From Variovorax boronicumulans (GTDB lineage Bacteria > Pseudomonadota > Gammaproteobacteria > Burkholderiales > Burkholderiaceae_C), in NCBI RefSeq assembly GCF_019352895.1, contig NZ_JAAAFX010000009.1:1403486-1467485 (forward strand): a stretch of 64,000 bases of DNA, read 5' to 3'. Shown here piece after piece: positions 53,142 through 61,695 of this stretch; positions within the stretch are counted from its first letter, which is position 1; each line of letters starts with the position of its first letter. The position numbers and the translations under genes are program-made. The notes beneath the pieces were generated by a model that was given only the letters and a program-made list of their open reading frames with translations, was not told where the DNA came from and did not search any database.

Positions 53142-54521
53142 TCAGGGCCACGCGGCGGCGTGGCTGCCGGGCGGCATCGACGGCCGCGGCCAGCCCGCCG
53201 GCGTGCGCGCCAACAAGGCGCTGTGGCGCACCGAGCGCAAGGCGCCGAAGCCCGAGGCCGAGGTCTCGAGCAGGGGCGCGATGTCGGGCTTGGCCGCAGC
53301 GAGCCCACCCTCGATTCGGCCCAGCCCGCGCAGCCATTGCCCGGTCTGCGCCAGCGACACCTGCACGTGCCAGCTGCCGCCTTCGCGCTGCTGCCGGCGC
53401 AGGGCCGTCGCGGCACCGAAGGCCATGAGGTAGCCCGTGGCCTCGTCGAGGATCTGCATGGGCATGGGGCGGGGCTTGCCATCGCCCGCGGCCTCGCCCT
53501 CGGCATGGTTGAAACCCATCGCGGTCTGCACCAGCGAATCGAAGCCGCGCCGGCCGGCCCAGGGGCCCTGCGTGCCGTAAGCGGTGAGCGAGACATAGAC
53601 GATGCCGGGCCGCAGCACGGCCAGTTCGGCCGGGCCGAAGCCCAGCGTGGCCAGGCCACCGGGCCGGTAGCCCTGCGAGAACACATGGGCCTCGGCCACG
53701 AGCCCGCGCAAGGTGGTGCGGCCCGCGTCGCCTTGCAGATCGACATGGGCCGACAGCTTGCCGCGGCTGGTCTCGGCGATGGCCTCGATGTTGGGCAGGT
53801 TCGGCGAGTTGGTCAGCAGCACGTCCGCGCCATGGGCCGCCAGCGCGCGCCCGCCGACCGGGCCGGCCAGGATGCGCGTGAGGTCGAGCACGCGCAAGCC
53901 GCTCAACGGGCGCTGGTCCTCGCGCAGCGGCGGTAGGGTGCGTGGCGCCGCCTCGCCGATGCGCTCGATGGTGAACAACGGCTGCGATGCGATCGCCTGC
54001 CCCTGGGGCGTGGCGTCCCAGTCGGCGAAACGGCGCAGCGCGGTCGCGACCAGGCCGCGTTCGGCCGCGGCGGTCTCGAAATCGATGGCGCGCCAGTTCA
54101 GGAGCGCCTGCTCGGCATCGGCGCGCGTGGCGGTCGCTGCATCGAGCCCCAGCAGCTGGAGCGCACCCTCTCGATGGTGTTTGAAATTGGCATGGATGCG
54201 CACATGGCCGTCGGCGCAGCGGTAGAGGCCGGAGAAGGCATCCCACAGATCGGGCACGCGACCGTCGAGGCTGAACCAGCCGGTGCACTCGAGGGCCGCA
54301 TGGGCCATGTCGACCGCCACCTGCTGGCGCGGCACGCCGCGCTGGTGGCCCAGTTCGCAAGCCGCGAGCGCGGCCGCGGCGATGGTGCTCTGCGCCGCGG
54401 CACCCACGGCGAAGGACGAGGGCAGCACCGGGTCGGCGCCCGCCAACTGCGCGAAAGCCAGCGCCTCCTCGGGCAGCGCCGCCTGCCGCCAGAGGCTCTC
54501 CAGTGTGTGCCTTGCATTCAT
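53142..54521 (-). CDS. CaiB/BaiF-family CoA-transferase
   Basis: The protein has 459 residues. The family III CoA-transferase core is LRVLDLTRILAGPVGGRALA and AHGADVLLTNSPNLPNIE. Further on lie GYRPGGLATLGFGPAELAVL and the late HVQVSLAQTGQWLRGLGRIE. The N-terminal 150 residues have a second, degenerate repeat-like copy, so the protein is somewhat longer than single-domain members. Members transfer CoA between organic acids; the substrate is not indicated. Confidence 0.87.
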   Translation of the reverse strand: MNARHTLESLWRQAALPEEALAFAQLAGADPVLPSSFAVGAAAQSTIAAAALAACELGHQRGVPRQQVAVDMAHAALECTGWFSLDGRVPDLWDAFSGLYRCADGHVRIHANFKHHREGALQLLGLDAATATRADAEQALLNWRAIDFETAAAERGLVATALRRFADWDATPQGQAIASQPLFTIERIGEAAPRTLPPLREDQRPLSGLRVLDLTRILAGPVGGRALAAHGADVLLTNSPNLPNIEAIAETSRGKLSAHVDLQGDAGRTTLRGLVAEAHVFSQGYRPGGLATLGFGPAELAVLRPGIVYVSLTAYGTQGPWAGRRGFDSLVQTAMGFNHAEGEAAGDGKPRPMPMQILDEATGYLMAFGAATALRRQQREGGSWHVQVSLAQTGQWLRGLGRIEGGLAAAKPDIAPLLETSASGFGALRSVRHSALLARTPAGWPRPSMPPGSHAAAWP

Positions 54522-54545
54522 CGTTCGCCCCTGCTCGCCAAGAAG

Positions 54546-56843
54546 CTATCGAAGCTCGAAAGTCTGCTGCTTCACGGCCTCGGAATCCAGGCCGACCTGC
54601 ACGTTGAAGGCACCGGGCTCGGCCACGTTCTGCAGTTGCGCGTTGAAGAAGCGCAGCTTGGATTCGTCGATCGTGAAACGCACCGTCTGCTGCTCGCCGG
54701 GCTGCAGCATGAGCTTGCGGAAATCCTTGAGCTCCTTGACCGGGCGCACCACCGAGGCGGCCACGTCCTGGATGTAGAGCTGCACCACGGTCTCGCCCGC
54801 GCGCTGGCCGGTGTTCTTCACGTTGATGGCCGCTTCGATCCTGCCGTTGCGGGCCATGGTCGGCCCCGACAGCACCACGTCGGACAGTGCGAAGTCGGTG
54901 TAGCTCAGGCCATAGCCGAAAGGGTACAGCGGACCGTTGGTCTCCTCGAAGTACTGCGAGGTGTAGTTGCCCGGCTTGCCCACGGTGAAGGGCCGGCCCA
55001 GGCGGGCATGGTTGTAGTAGGTCGGGATCTGGCCGACCGAGCGCGGGAAGGAGATGGGGAGCTTGCCCGAGGGGTTGTAGTCGCCGAACAGCACGTCGGC
55101 GATCGCGTGGCCGCCTTCGGTGCCGGTGTACCAGGTCTCGAGGATGGCATCGGCCTCCTGCTGCTCGCGCTGCAGCGCCAGCGGGCGGCCGTTCATCAGC
55201 ACCAGCACGAGCGGCTTGCCGGTGGCCTTGAGCGCGGTGATCAGGTCGCGCTGGCTCTGCGGGAGGTCGAGGCTGGTGCGGCTCGACGATTCGTGCGACA
55301 TGCCGCGCGCCTCGCCCACGGCGGCGACGACCACGTCGCTCTGCCGCGCGGCGGCCACGGCCTCCTCGATCATCGCGGCCGGGCTGCGCTTGTCCTGCAC
55401 GACCTCGGGCGTGTCCCAGTTGAGGAAGTTCAGGTACTTGACGATGGCCTCGTCGTTGGTGATGTTGGCGCCGCGTGCATAGACCACGCGCCCTTGCGTG
55501 CCGACGGCCGCGTTCAGGCCGGTGCGCAGCGTGACGGCGTTCTTCGAGTTGCCGGCGGCCGACCAGCTGCCCAGCATGTCGATCGGCGCATCGGCCAGCG
55601 GACCGACCAGCGCAATGGTCTTCGACTTCGCGAGCGGCAGGGCGCTGTTGCGGTTCTCGAGCAGCACCATCGACTTGCGCGCCACCTCGCGCGCCGCCGG
55701 GCGGTGCAGGCGGCTCTCGGCGTCGAGGTCCGCCGGATCGTCCTTGGCCACGCCGATGCGCAGGTAGGGGTTGTGGAACAGGCCCATGTCGTACTTGGCG
55801 CCCAGCACCTCGCGCACCGCGCTGTCGATCTCGCCGGTCGTGACCTCGCCCGACTGCACCAGGCCGGGCAGCTCCTTCAGGTAGACCGAATCGGCCATGC
55901 TCAGGTCGATGCCATTCTTGATCGCGAGCCTGGCGGCCTCGCGCTCGTCCTTGGCCACGCCATGGCGCATGAGCTCGACGATCGCGCCGTGGTCGCTCAC
56001 GGTCACGCCCTTGAAGCCCCAGTCCTTGCGCAGCAGGTCCTGCATGAGCCAGGTGTTGGAGGTGGCCGGCACGCCGTTGATGGAGTTGAGCGCCACCATC
56101 ACACCGCCCGCGCCGGCATCGATCGCGGCGCGGTACGGCGGCAGGTAGTCCTGGTACATGCGCATCGGGCTCATGTCGACCGTGTTGTAGTCGCGCCCGC
56201 CCTCGACCGCGCCGTACAGCGCGAAGTGCTTGACGCTGGTCATGATGCGGTCGGCCGGCACCGGCAGCGAGCCCTGAAAGCCCTTGACCGTGGCGCGCGC
56301 GATCTCGGACACCAGGTACGGGTCTTCGCCGAAGCCCTCGGAGGTGCGACCCCAGCGCGGGTCGCGCGCGATGTCGACCATGGGCGCGAAGGTCATGTCG
56401 ACCGAATCGCCGGCTGCTTCCTTGGCGGCGGTGCGTGCCATCAGGCTCACGGCCGCCATATCCCAGCTCGAGGCCAGGCCCAGGCCGATCGGGAAGGTGG
56501 TGCGATGGCCATGGATCACGTCGTAGGCGAAGAACATCGGGATCTTCAGCCGGCCTTTCATGGCCGCGTCCTGCAGCAGCCGGTTGTGCGGGCGGTTGAC
56601 CGAGTTGAAGGTGCCGCCCACGCGACCGGCGGTGATCTCCTCGGCGAGTTGCGCGATGGGCATCTCGGGGCCGATGCTGATCAGGCGCAGCTGGCCGATT
56701 TTTTCATCGAGGCTCATCTTTCCCACGATGTCGGCAATGAAGGCACTCTTGTTGTTCAGCGCTGCGGGATCGTGTTGGGCGAAGGCCAGCGGGCTGGCCA
56801 GGCCGGCCGCGACGGCCAGCAGAAACGACATCTTCAAAATCAA
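54546..56843 (-). CDS. bglX: periplasmic beta-glucosidase, GH3 family
   Basis: The protein has 765 residues, as in E. coli BglX, with a signal peptide (cut near AFAQHD). The GH3 N-domain has KIGQLRLISIGPEMPIAQLA and the nucleophile region VTVSDHGAIVELMRHGVAKD with Asp. The second domain and a C-terminal fibronectin III-like domain (QRAGETVVQLYIQDVAASVV) follow. It hydrolyses beta-glucosides in the periplasm. The gene is divergent from opgG, so it may trim osmoregulated periplasmic glucans; this link is inferred. Confidence 0.92.
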   Translation of the reverse strand: MILKMSFLLAVAAGLASPLAFAQHDPAALNNKSAFIADIVGKMSLDEKIGQLRLISIGPEMPIAQLAEEITAGRVGGTFNSVNRPHNRLLQDAAMKGRLKIPMFFAYDVIHGHRTTFPIGLGLASSWDMAAVSLMARTAAKEAAGDSVDMTFAPMVDIARDPRWGRTSEGFGEDPYLVSEIARATVKGFQGSLPVPADRIMTSVKHFALYGAVEGGRDYNTVDMSPMRMYQDYLPPYRAAIDAGAGGVMVALNSINGVPATSNTWLMQDLLRKDWGFKGVTVSDHGAIVELMRHGVAKDEREAARLAIKNGIDLSMADSVYLKELPGLVQSGEVTTGEIDSAVREVLGAKYDMGLFHNPYLRIGVAKDDPADLDAESRLHRPAAREVARKSMVLLENRNSALPLAKSKTIALVGPLADAPIDMLGSWSAAGNSKNAVTLRTGLNAAVGTQGRVVYARGANITNDEAIVKYLNFLNWDTPEVVQDKRSPAAMIEEAVAAARQSDVVVAAVGEARGMSHESSSRTSLDLPQSQRDLITALKATGKPLVLVLMNGRPLALQREQQEADAILETWYTGTEGGHAIADVLFGDYNPSGKLPISFPRSVGQIPTYYNHARLGRPFTVGKPGNYTSQYFEETNGPLYPFGYGLSYTDFALSDVVLSGPTMARNGRIEAAINVKNTGQRAGETVVQLYIQDVAASVVRPVKELKDFRKLMLQPGEQQTVRFTIDESKLRFFNAQLQNVAEPGAFNVQVGLDSEAVKQQTFELR

Positions 56844-57154
56844 TCCCTTTCAGATGGTGAGCCGCAAAGCCGGTCTTGGCCGACAGGCTCGCGCAATCGG
56901 CGATGCTAAGCTAAGCGCATGTTGGCGAGGCGATCACGCCTCGTTGCCGAAGCCTTCGCATTTCATGCTCATCGCCCGCGCAATTCCTCCTACACAGTCG
57001 GGCCTTTCAAGCGTCGAAGCCACGGTTCCCGACGCATGAACGCCACGACCTCGAGTGTGGCGGAGCCTCCCGCGGATTCTTGTCGGGAATCACCGCGAGT
57101 TCATCGCACCGCACCCGCACCTCTGCCTTCCACCTGCCTCGCAGACACCACTTC
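56844..57154. other. 311-bp intergenic region between bglX and opgG
   Basis: No gene found. One hairpin, CGAGGCG (56926-56932) and CGCCTCG (56937-56943), has perfect 7-base arms around ATCA. No promoter could be assigned with confidence in this GC-rich stretch. Confidence 0.4.
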
Positions 57155-58819
57155 ATGACTTCCAAGCCCAACGCCCCACTGAAGAAGACGCCGTCGCTCC
57201 CCCTGCTGTGCGCAGGCGCCCTCGCCTCCCTGCTGTGCGCCGGCCAGGCCCAGGCCTTCTCGCTCGACGACGTGACCGCCAAGGCGCGCGCGCTGATGGA
57301 GCAGCCCTATGCGGCGCGCGCCAACAACCTGCCGCCGGTCTTCAGCGGCATGCAGTTCGCCGACTACCAGAAGATGCAACCGCGCGCCGACCGCTTCGAG
57401 TGGCGCGACCAGGCCACGCCCTTCCGCCTGAACTTCTATCACCAGGGCATGCACTTCAATGCGCCCGTGCGCATCAACGAGATCAACGGCGACACGGTGC
57501 AGGAGATCAAGTACGACCCCGAGCGCTTCGACTTCGGCAACCTGAACTTCGACAAGGGCGCGACCAGCACGCTGGGCTATGCGGGCTTTCGCGTGCTCTA
57601 CCCGATCAACCAGGCGGGCAAGAACGACGAGATCATGAGCTTCCTGGGCGCGAGCTACTTCCGCGTGGTCGGCAAGGGCCAGGTCTACGGCCTGTCGGCG
57701 CGCGGGCTGTCGATCGACACCGCGCCGCCCGGCGGCGAGGAGTTTCCCGACTTCCGCGAGTTCTGGGTGCAGCGACCCTCGGGCACGGACAAGCAGATCG
57801 TGATCTACGCGCTGCTCGATTCGCCACGCGCCACCGGCGCCTACCAGTTCATCCTCACGCCCGGCGGCAAGGATGCGGTGGTCGACGTGCAGGCCAACGT
57901 CTTCGTGCGCGGCGACATCAAGACGCTGGGCGTGGCGCCGCTGACCAGCATGTTCCTCTACGGCCCGAACCAGCAGTCGGACCTGAAGCGCAACTTCCGC
58001 CCGGCCATCCACGACTCCAACGGCCTCGCCATCCAGACCGGCAGCGGCGAATGGCTGTGGCGTCCGCTGAACAATCCGAAGAACCTCGCGATCAGCACCT
58101 TCACGGTCGAGAACCCGAAGGGCTTCGGCCTGCTGCAGCGCGGCCACGAGTTCTGGCGCTATGAAGACCTCAAGGACCGCTACGACCTGCGGCCCAGCGC
58201 CTGGATCGAACCGCAGGGCAACTGGGGCAAGGGCAAGGTCACGCTGATGGAGATCCCCACGCCCGACGAGACCAACGACAACATCGTGGCCTTCTGGACC
58301 CCCGACGAGCCCACGCGCAAGGGCCAGGCCCTGCAGTTCGCCTACCGCATGCACTGGACCACCGACGAGCCCGCGCTGCACGGCCAGGACAACGCCTGGG
58401 TGCGCCAGACCTTCCACACCGACGGCGAGCAGCTGCAGGCCAACCTGATCCGCGCGTTCGACGGCAGCAGCGCCTTCCTGATCGACTTCGAGGGCCCGGT
58501 GCTGGCCAAGCTGCCGCCCGACACGCCGGTCAGCGCGCTGGTGAGCGTGGGCGACAACGCCGAACTGCTGGAGAACACGGTGCAGCGCAATCCCGCCATC
58601 AAGGGCGTGCGCGTGTCGCTGCGGGTGAAGGTGAAGAACCCGGCGCTGCCGGTGGAGATGCGCGCCGCGCTGATGCAGGGCGACAAGCCGTTGAGCGAGA
58701 CCTGGAGCTACCAGCTGCCGCCGAATCCGCAGGCGGTGGTGCCGCCCGTGGCACCGGCGGTGACGCCAGTGGCACCTGCTGCAACCCCCGCACCGGCGGC
58801 ACCACAGCCCGCCTCCTGA
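57155..58819 (+). CDS. opgG: glucan biosynthesis protein G
   Basis: The protein has 554 residues with a signal peptide (cut near QAQAFS). The OpgG/D domain shows [60 protein letters not shown] and [20 protein letters not shown] Pro/Ala/Val-rich tail (about 30 residues) follows the Ig-like C-terminal domain. It is a periplasmic protein that shapes osmoregulated periplasmic glucans made by the membrane synthase OpgH; opgH is not in the window. Start ATG at 57155 gives the signal peptide. Confidence 0.92.
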   Translation: MTSKPNAPLKKTPSLPLLCAGALASLLCAGQAQAFSLDDVTAKARALMEQPYAARANNLPPVFSGMQFADYQKMQPRADRFEWRDQATPFRLNFYHQGMHFNAPVRINEINGDTVQEIKYDPERFDFGNLNFDKGATSTLGYAGFRVLYPINQAGKNDEIMSFLGASYFRVVGKGQVYGLSARGLSIDTAPPGGEEFPDFREFWVQRPSGTDKQIVIYALLDSPRATGAYQFILTPGGKDAVVDVQANVFVRGDIKTLGVAPLTSMFLYGPNQQSDLKRNFRPAIHDSNGLAIQTGSGEWLWRPLNNPKNLAISTFTVENPKGFGLLQRGHEFWRYEDLKDRYDLRPSAWIEPQGNWGKGKVTLMEIPTPDETNDNIVAFWTPDEPTRKGQALQFAYRMHWTTDEPALHGQDNAWVRQTFHTDGEQLQANLIRAFDGSSAFLIDFEGPVLAKLPPDTPVSALVSVGDNAELLENTVQRNPAIKGVRVSLRVKVKNPALPVEMRAALMQGDKPLSETWSYQLPPNPQAVVPPVAPAVTPVAPAATPAPAAPQPAS

Positions 58820-58829
58820 GCAAGGGAGG

Positions 58830-58858
58830 CCGGAGCCGCCGAGGGCGGGCGGCTCCGG
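58830..58858. terminator. 11-bp-stem hairpin between convergent opgG and CoA-transferase genes
   Basis: CCGGAGCCGCC (58830-58840) and GGCGGCTCCGG (58848-58858) pair perfectly around GAGGGCG. It lies between two convergent stops, so it could serve both directions. No T-run. Confidence 0.6.
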
Positions 58859-58865
58859 GGCAGGA

Positions 58866-59504
58866 TCAGCGGATCAGCTGAACGCCGGTCTTGGCCTGCA
58901 GGGTCTCGAAGCTCACGCCGTCGGCGAGTTCGACCAGCTTCAGGCCCTCGGGCGTCACGTCCAACACGGCCAGGTCGGTGATGATCCGGTCGACCACGGC
59001 CACGCCGGTCAGCGGCAGCGTGCACTCTTCGAGGATCTTCAGGTCCTCGGTGCCGTCCTTCTTCTTCGCGACGTGCTCCATCAGCACGATCACGCGCTTG
59101 ACGCCGGCCACCAGGTCCATGGCGCCGCCCATGCCCTTGACCATCTTGCCCGGGATCATCCAGTTGGCCAGGTCGCCCTTGGCGCTGACCTGCATCGCGC
59201 CCAGGATCGACAGGTTGATCTTGCCGCCGCGGATCATCGCGAAGCTTTCATGGCTGCCGAAGATGGCCGAGCCGGGAATCGTCGTGACGGTCTGCTTGCC
59301 AGCGTTGATCAGGTCGGCGTCGACGTTGTCCTCGGTCGGGAAGGCGCCGATACCCAGCATGCCGTTCTCGCTCTGCAGCCAGACTTCCTTGGTGCCCGTG
59401 TGGTTGGCCACCAGCGTCGGGATGCCGATGCCGAGGTTCACGTAGAAGCCGTCTTCGAGTTCCTGGGCCGCGCGTGCGGCCATCTGGTCTTGGGTCCAGG
59501 GCAT
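58866..59504 (-). CDS. scoB: 3-oxoacid CoA-transferase subunit B
   Basis: The protein has 212 residues. Start [20 protein letters not shown], signature [13 protein letters not shown], and the active-site Glu in [12 protein letters not shown]. The middle contains [20 protein letters not shown], a well-known scoB sequence. It transfers CoA from succinyl-CoA to a 3-oxoacid together with subunit A. Its start is one base after the subunit A stop. Confidence 0.92.
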   Translation of the reverse strand: MPWTQDQMAARAAQELEDGFYVNLGIGIPTLVANHTGTKEVWLQSENGMLGIGAFPTEDNVDADLINAGKQTVTTIPGSAIFGSHESFAMIRGGKINLSILGAMQVSAKGDLANWMIPGKMVKGMGGAMDLVAGVKRVIVLMEHVAKKKDGTEDLKILEECTLPLTGVAVVDRIITDLAVLDVTPEGLKLVELADGVSFETLQAKTGVQLIR

Positions 59505-59505
59505 C

Positions 59506-60321
59506 TCAGGCTCCTTCTTTCTTGCTGACGGGGACGGTGGGCACGGGCACTTCGCTGCCGGCGGCGGCCTGCGCGATGGCGGCCTGCGCCTCGACCTTGG
59601 CAGCCGCGGCATCGACCGGTGCGGCCGCGCTCACGGTGCGCTTCTCGATGCGCTTCTCGGGGTTGGCGTTGAGCACGATGCGGTGCACGTAGATGCCCGG
59701 CAGGTGGATGTCGTCGGGGCCCAGCTCGCCGACTTCGACGATCTTCTCGACCTCGACGATGCAGACCTTGCCGGCCATCGCGGCCGCGGGGTTGAAATTG
59801 CGCGCCGTGAGGCGGAAGCGCAGGTTGCCCGACTTGTCGGCCACGTCGGCCTTGACCAGTGCCACGTCGGGCACCAGCGAGCGTTCCATCACGTAGGTCT
59901 CGCCGTCGAACTCGCGCAGTTCCTTGCCCTCGGCCACCTGCGTGCCCACGCCGGTCTTGGTGAAGAAGGCCGGGATGCCCGCGCCGCCGGCGCGCAGCTT
60001 CTCGGCCAGCGTGCCCTGGGGCGTGAATTCGAGCTCGAGCTCCTTGGCCAGGAACTGACGCTCGAACTCCTTGTTCTCGCCCACGTAGCTGGCGATCATC
60101 TTCTTGATCTGCCGGGTCTCGAGCAGCTTGCCGAGGCCGAAGCCGTCGACGCCCGCGTTGTTCGAGACCACCGTCAGGTTCTGCACGTTGCTGTCCTTGA
60201 GCGCATCGATGAGCGCTTCAGGGATGCCGCAGAGGCCGAAGCCGCCGACGGCGAGCATCTGGTCGTCGGCGACGACGCCGGCCAGCGCCTCCTTGGCGGA
60301 GGCATAGATCTTGTTCACCAT
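59506..60321 (-). CDS. scoA: 3-oxoacid CoA-transferase subunit A with Ala-rich C-terminal extension
   Basis: The protein has 271 residues. Start [20 protein letters not shown], glycine-rich CoA loop [35 protein letters not shown] and [20 protein letters not shown]. The last 40 residues ([20 protein letters not shown]) are unusually Ala-rich and absent from the usual family length of about 230; probably a flexible tail. Divergent from a PAS-LuxR regulator. Confidence 0.92.
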   Translation of the reverse strand: MVNKIYASAKEALAGVVADDQMLAVGGFGLCGIPEALIDALKDSNVQNLTVVSNNAGVDGFGLGKLLETRQIKKMIASYVGENKEFERQFLAKELELEFTPQGTLAEKLRAGGAGIPAFFTKTGVGTQVAEGKELREFDGETYVMERSLVPDVALVKADVADKSGNLRFRLTARNFNPAAAMAGKVCIVEVEKIVEVGELGPDDIHLPGIYVHRIVLNANPEKRIEKRTVSAAAPVDAAAAKVEAQAAIAQAAAGSEVPVPTVPVSKKEGA

Positions 60322-60377
60322 GGGTCGTGATCCTCGCGAGCTGAGTGAAAGAAGGAATGAAGAAAGAGCCTCCGACG

Positions 60378-60403
60378 ATACTACGTACCCGCATACGTAG
60401 TAT
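60378..60403. promoter_or_regulatory. 26-bp operator between CoA-transferase operon and its PAS-LuxR regulator
   Basis: ATACTACGTA (60378-60387) and TACGTAGTAT (60394-60403) are perfect 10-base arms around CCCGCA. It ends six bases before the regulator ATG, so it would block or organise that gene's own initiation as well as the divergent operon's promoter. Confidence 0.75.
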
Positions 60404-60409
60404 TTCGTA

Positions 60410-61021
60410 ATGGAGACACCTGAGCAGACCCGCGCACCCCCGGCCGCCCCCGGCCTCGGCGCCATCGACTACCGGCTGGCCTTCGAGCACGCGCCGGTGG
60501 GCATGGTGCTGTCGCGCAACCGCACCATGGTCGATTGCAACCAGCGGCTGTGCGAGATGTTCGGTGCCGCGCGCGAGACGCTGGTGGGCCAGTCCTTCCA
60601 GGTGCTCTATCCCAGCGTGGCCGAGTTCGAGCGCATCGGCAAGCGCATGGTGCCGATCCTCAATCACGTCGGCCGCTACGCCGACAACCGCATGATGCGG
60701 CGGCTCGGGAGCCTGCATGGCGCCTTTGCGGGCGAGACCTTCTGGTGCCACGTGACCGGCCATGCGCTCAACCGCGCCGCACCGCACGAGGCCGGCATCT
60801 GGACCTTCGAGGACCTGGGCTCGCGTCGCAGCGCCAAGGCCGAACTCACGCCGCGCGAACGCGAGGTCGCGGCGCAGGTGATGCAGGGCCTGACCTCCAA
60901 GGAGATCGGCCGCGTGCTGGGCATCAGCCACCGCACGGTCGAGCTGCACCGCGCGCGGCTGATGCGCAAGTACGCGGCCGCCACCACGGCCGAGCTGGTG
61001 CAGAAGCTGATGGCCGGCTGA
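60410..61021 (+). CDS. PAS domain-LuxR HTH transcriptional regulator
   Basis: The protein has 203 residues. PAS domain at about 20-135 (YRLAFEHAPVGMVLSRNRTM and NQRLCEMFGAARETLVGQSF). The LuxR/GerE HTH is at about 143-200 (LTPREREVAAQVMQGLTSKE then IGRVLGISHRTVELHRARLM). There is no receiver domain, so it probably senses a ligand or redox state through PAS. It is divergent from scoAB with a palindrome between, so control of that operon is likely. No ribosome-binding site is visible upstream of ATG 60410, raising the chance of a leaderless mRNA. Confidence 0.88.
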   Translation: METPEQTRAPPAAPGLGAIDYRLAFEHAPVGMVLSRNRTMVDCNQRLCEMFGAARETLVGQSFQVLYPSVAEFERIGKRMVPILNHVGRYADNRMMRRLGSLHGAFAGETFWCHVTGHALNRAAPHEAGIWTFEDLGSRRSAKAELTPREREVAAQVMQGLTSKEIGRVLGISHRTVELHRARLMRKYAAATTAELVQKLMAG

Positions 61022-61183
61022 ACGCCGGCAGCGGCCTCGCCCTCGCCGGGCGCGATGCAGGGTGACGAAAATCACGCGCCGATGGTGCGACACACACGCG
61101 TACAACTCGGCGGTCAACAGAAAGATCACCGGGGCGTTGGTTGGGGCATGCACGTCTTTCCGTGCGTACCTGGAGATGCAACC

Positions 61184-61546
61184 TTGAAAAAAGCTCTGAT
61201 CCTGTTGGCTGTCGGTACCGTCTTCACCGCCTCGGTCTTCGCGCAGAAGGCCCCCACAGCGCCCGCTGCCATGAGCCCCGCGCCCGCAGCCCAGATGGCA
61301 CCCGCAGCACCGGCTGCACCGGCTGCACCGGCTGCACCGGCCACCGCTCCCGCGGCCAAGCCCATGGCGACCGCCGCTGCCGCGGCGCCTGCACCGGGCG
61401 CCACCGCCGGCCAGGTCTGGGTCAATGGCAAGGTCTACCACTGCCCCAGCGACAAGTACTTCGGCAAGACCAAGCAGGGTTCGTACATGTCCGAGGCCGA
61501 TGCCAAGGCCAAGGGCGCGCACGTGGCGCACGGCAAGGCCTGCTGA
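61184..61546 (+). CDS. small exported Ala/Pro-repeat protein with C-terminal Cys motif
   Basis: The protein has 120 residues. TTG at 61184 was chosen: it lies after tggag and gives a perfect signal peptide ([20 protein letters not shown]), whereas ATGs upstream add about 12-43 unsuitable residues. An Ala-Pro-Ala repeat ([12 protein letters not shown]) fills the middle. The end is an ordered 45-residue domain ([20 protein letters not shown] then [20 protein letters not shown]) with two cysteines. This domain occurs in small exported proteins of Burkholderiales, function unknown. Confidence 0.75.
   Translation: MKKALILLAVGTVFTASVFAQKAPTAPAAMSPAPAAQMAPAAPAAPAAPAAPATAPAAKPMATAAAAAPAPGATAGQVWVNGKVYHCPSDKYFGKTKQGSYMSEADAKAKGAHVAHGKAC
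61307..61341 (+). repeat. 9-bp tandem repeat (about four copies) encoding Ala-Pro-Ala
   Basis: Unit GCACCGGCT, copies at 61307, 61316, 61325 and 61334 (last copy ends cc). The unit is a multiple of three, so length changes stay in frame. Confidence 0.85.
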
Positions 61547-61557
61547 CCTGCGTGTCC

Positions 61558-61589
61558 TCAGGCAAGTCCGCTCATCCGGGCTTGCCTGA
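61558..61589 (+). terminator. hairpin after the small Ala/Pro-repeat gene
   Basis: TCAGGCAAG (61558-61566) and CTTGCCTGA (61581-61589) are perfect 9-base arms around a 14-base loop that can pair partly (TCCG/CGGG). No T-run. Confidence 0.6.
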
Positions 61590-61695
61590 ACCGAGGTGCA
61601 CGGCGCATGCAACAAGTTGAATCGGTTGCAACGGTTTCAGCGGGAGCCCTGCGCCTACACCCGCGTGCCGAGCGCCTGTGCACCATCGTCGGCAC

